A stretch of 24,959 nt of DNA from an uncultured Burkholderiales bacterium (GTDB lineage: Bacteria > Pseudomonadota > Gammaproteobacteria > Burkholderiales > Burkholderiaceae_D): the NCBI GenBank assembly GCA_937872165.1, contig CALMOR010000134.1, forward strand, positions 13,640 through 38,598, read 5' to 3'. Made by a program: the position numbers and the translations under genes. Shown piece after piece: positions 24,740 through 24,959 of this stretch (its first letter is position 1; each line of letters opens with the position of its first letter). The notes below the pieces were generated by a model, which saw only the letters and a list, made by a program, of their open reading frames with translations, was not told the origin of the DNA and did not search any database.

Positions 24740-24959
24740 TGCCCGCCTCGGTCGAGCGCTATCTCGCGAATCTCGAGACGCAACGCAAGCTCTCGGTCCA
24801 CACGCTCGCGTCGTACCGGCACGACCTGGAAGTCCTCGCGAAGCTCGCGACGGTCGAGGCACCGGGCGTGGCGCTCGAGCGGCTCACCGACGCGCAAGTC
24901 CGCCGCTTCGCGGCGCCGCTTCATGCCCGCGGCCTGAAGCCGCGCTCGATAGCGCGTGC
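24739..24959 (+). CDS. xerC: Tyrosine recombinase XerC, N-terminal part (cut by window end)
   Basis: The 73 visible codons encode the start of the SAM-like core-binding domain of XerC/XerD recombinases: VERYLANLETQRKLSVHTLASYRHDLEVL, then LTDAQVRRFAAPLHARGLKPRSIAR. This domain grips the dif site where chromosome dimers are resolved. The catalytic Arg/His/Tyr domain lies beyond the window. XerC rather than XerD is inferred from its place after dapF and DUF484. The ATG overlaps the DUF484 stop by one base (TGATG). Confidence 0.9.
   Translation, partial: MPASVERYLANLETQRKLSVHTLASYRHDLEVLAKLATVEAPGVALERLTDAQVRRFAAPLHARGLKPRSIAR

Overview
The window is GC-rich chromosomal DNA from a betaproteobacterium, probably Burkholderiales-like. 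Three things point that way: the order metK / two lpxL-type acyltransferases / dapF / DUF484 / xerC, the block ahcY - small membrane protein - metF with an S-adenosylhomocysteine (SAH) riboswitch in front, and the slt/5-formyl-THF cyclo-ligase divergent pair. I see no tRNA, rRNA, CRISPR array, insertion sequence or prophage, and no intrinsic terminator with a clear U-tract. Genes are tightly packed, and many start codons overlap the previous stop (ATGA, GTGA, TGATG).

Layout. 1-3.0 kb (minus): a partial NDUFA9-like epimerase and a periplasmic lytic transglycosylase. 3.1-3.7 kb (plus): 5-formyl-THF cyclo-ligase. 3.8-6.5 kb (minus): a translationally coupled cyclic-di-GMP pair, an HD-GYP protein with a degenerate HD motif followed by an EAL protein with a degenerate GGDEF domain. 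6.6-9.5 kb (minus): SAH riboswitch - ahcY - YvlD/holin-like membrane protein - metF. 9.6-13.6 kb (minus): a DNA-repair-like group (radical SAM protein, then a DUF4130/TIGR03915-UdgX fusion), then a HipA-like kinase and a DUF3037 protein. 13.8-16.6 kb: a damaged zone with selU (mnmH) whose 5' end is joined to a truncated lysR, and a divergent short-chain dehydrogenase gene with two frameshifts. 16.6-21.2 kb (minus): lpxO-like hydroxylase, GNAT acetyltransferase, a permuted class III CoA-transferase, and metK behind a structured leader. 21.2-24.96 kb (plus): two LpxL/HtrB-type acyltransferases, dapF, a DUF484 protein and the start of xerC.

The unifying theme is one-carbon and S-adenosylmethionine (SAM) metabolism. 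The 5-formyl-THF cyclo-ligase and MetF feed methyl groups, MetK makes SAM and AhcY removes SAH. A radical SAM enzyme and the tRNA-modifying SelU lie between them. The ahcY leader matches the SAH riboswitch class closely. The metK leader has a pseudoknot-capable fold resembling SAM-II with an enlarged loop; that assignment is my inference. If correct, product and by-product of the same cycle are sensed by two different RNAs 11.5 kb apart.

Most unusual points: the metK leader, the retained Shine-Dalgarno site inside the DUF4130-UdgX fusion, and the lysR/selU junction next to the twice-frameshifted dehydrogenase.
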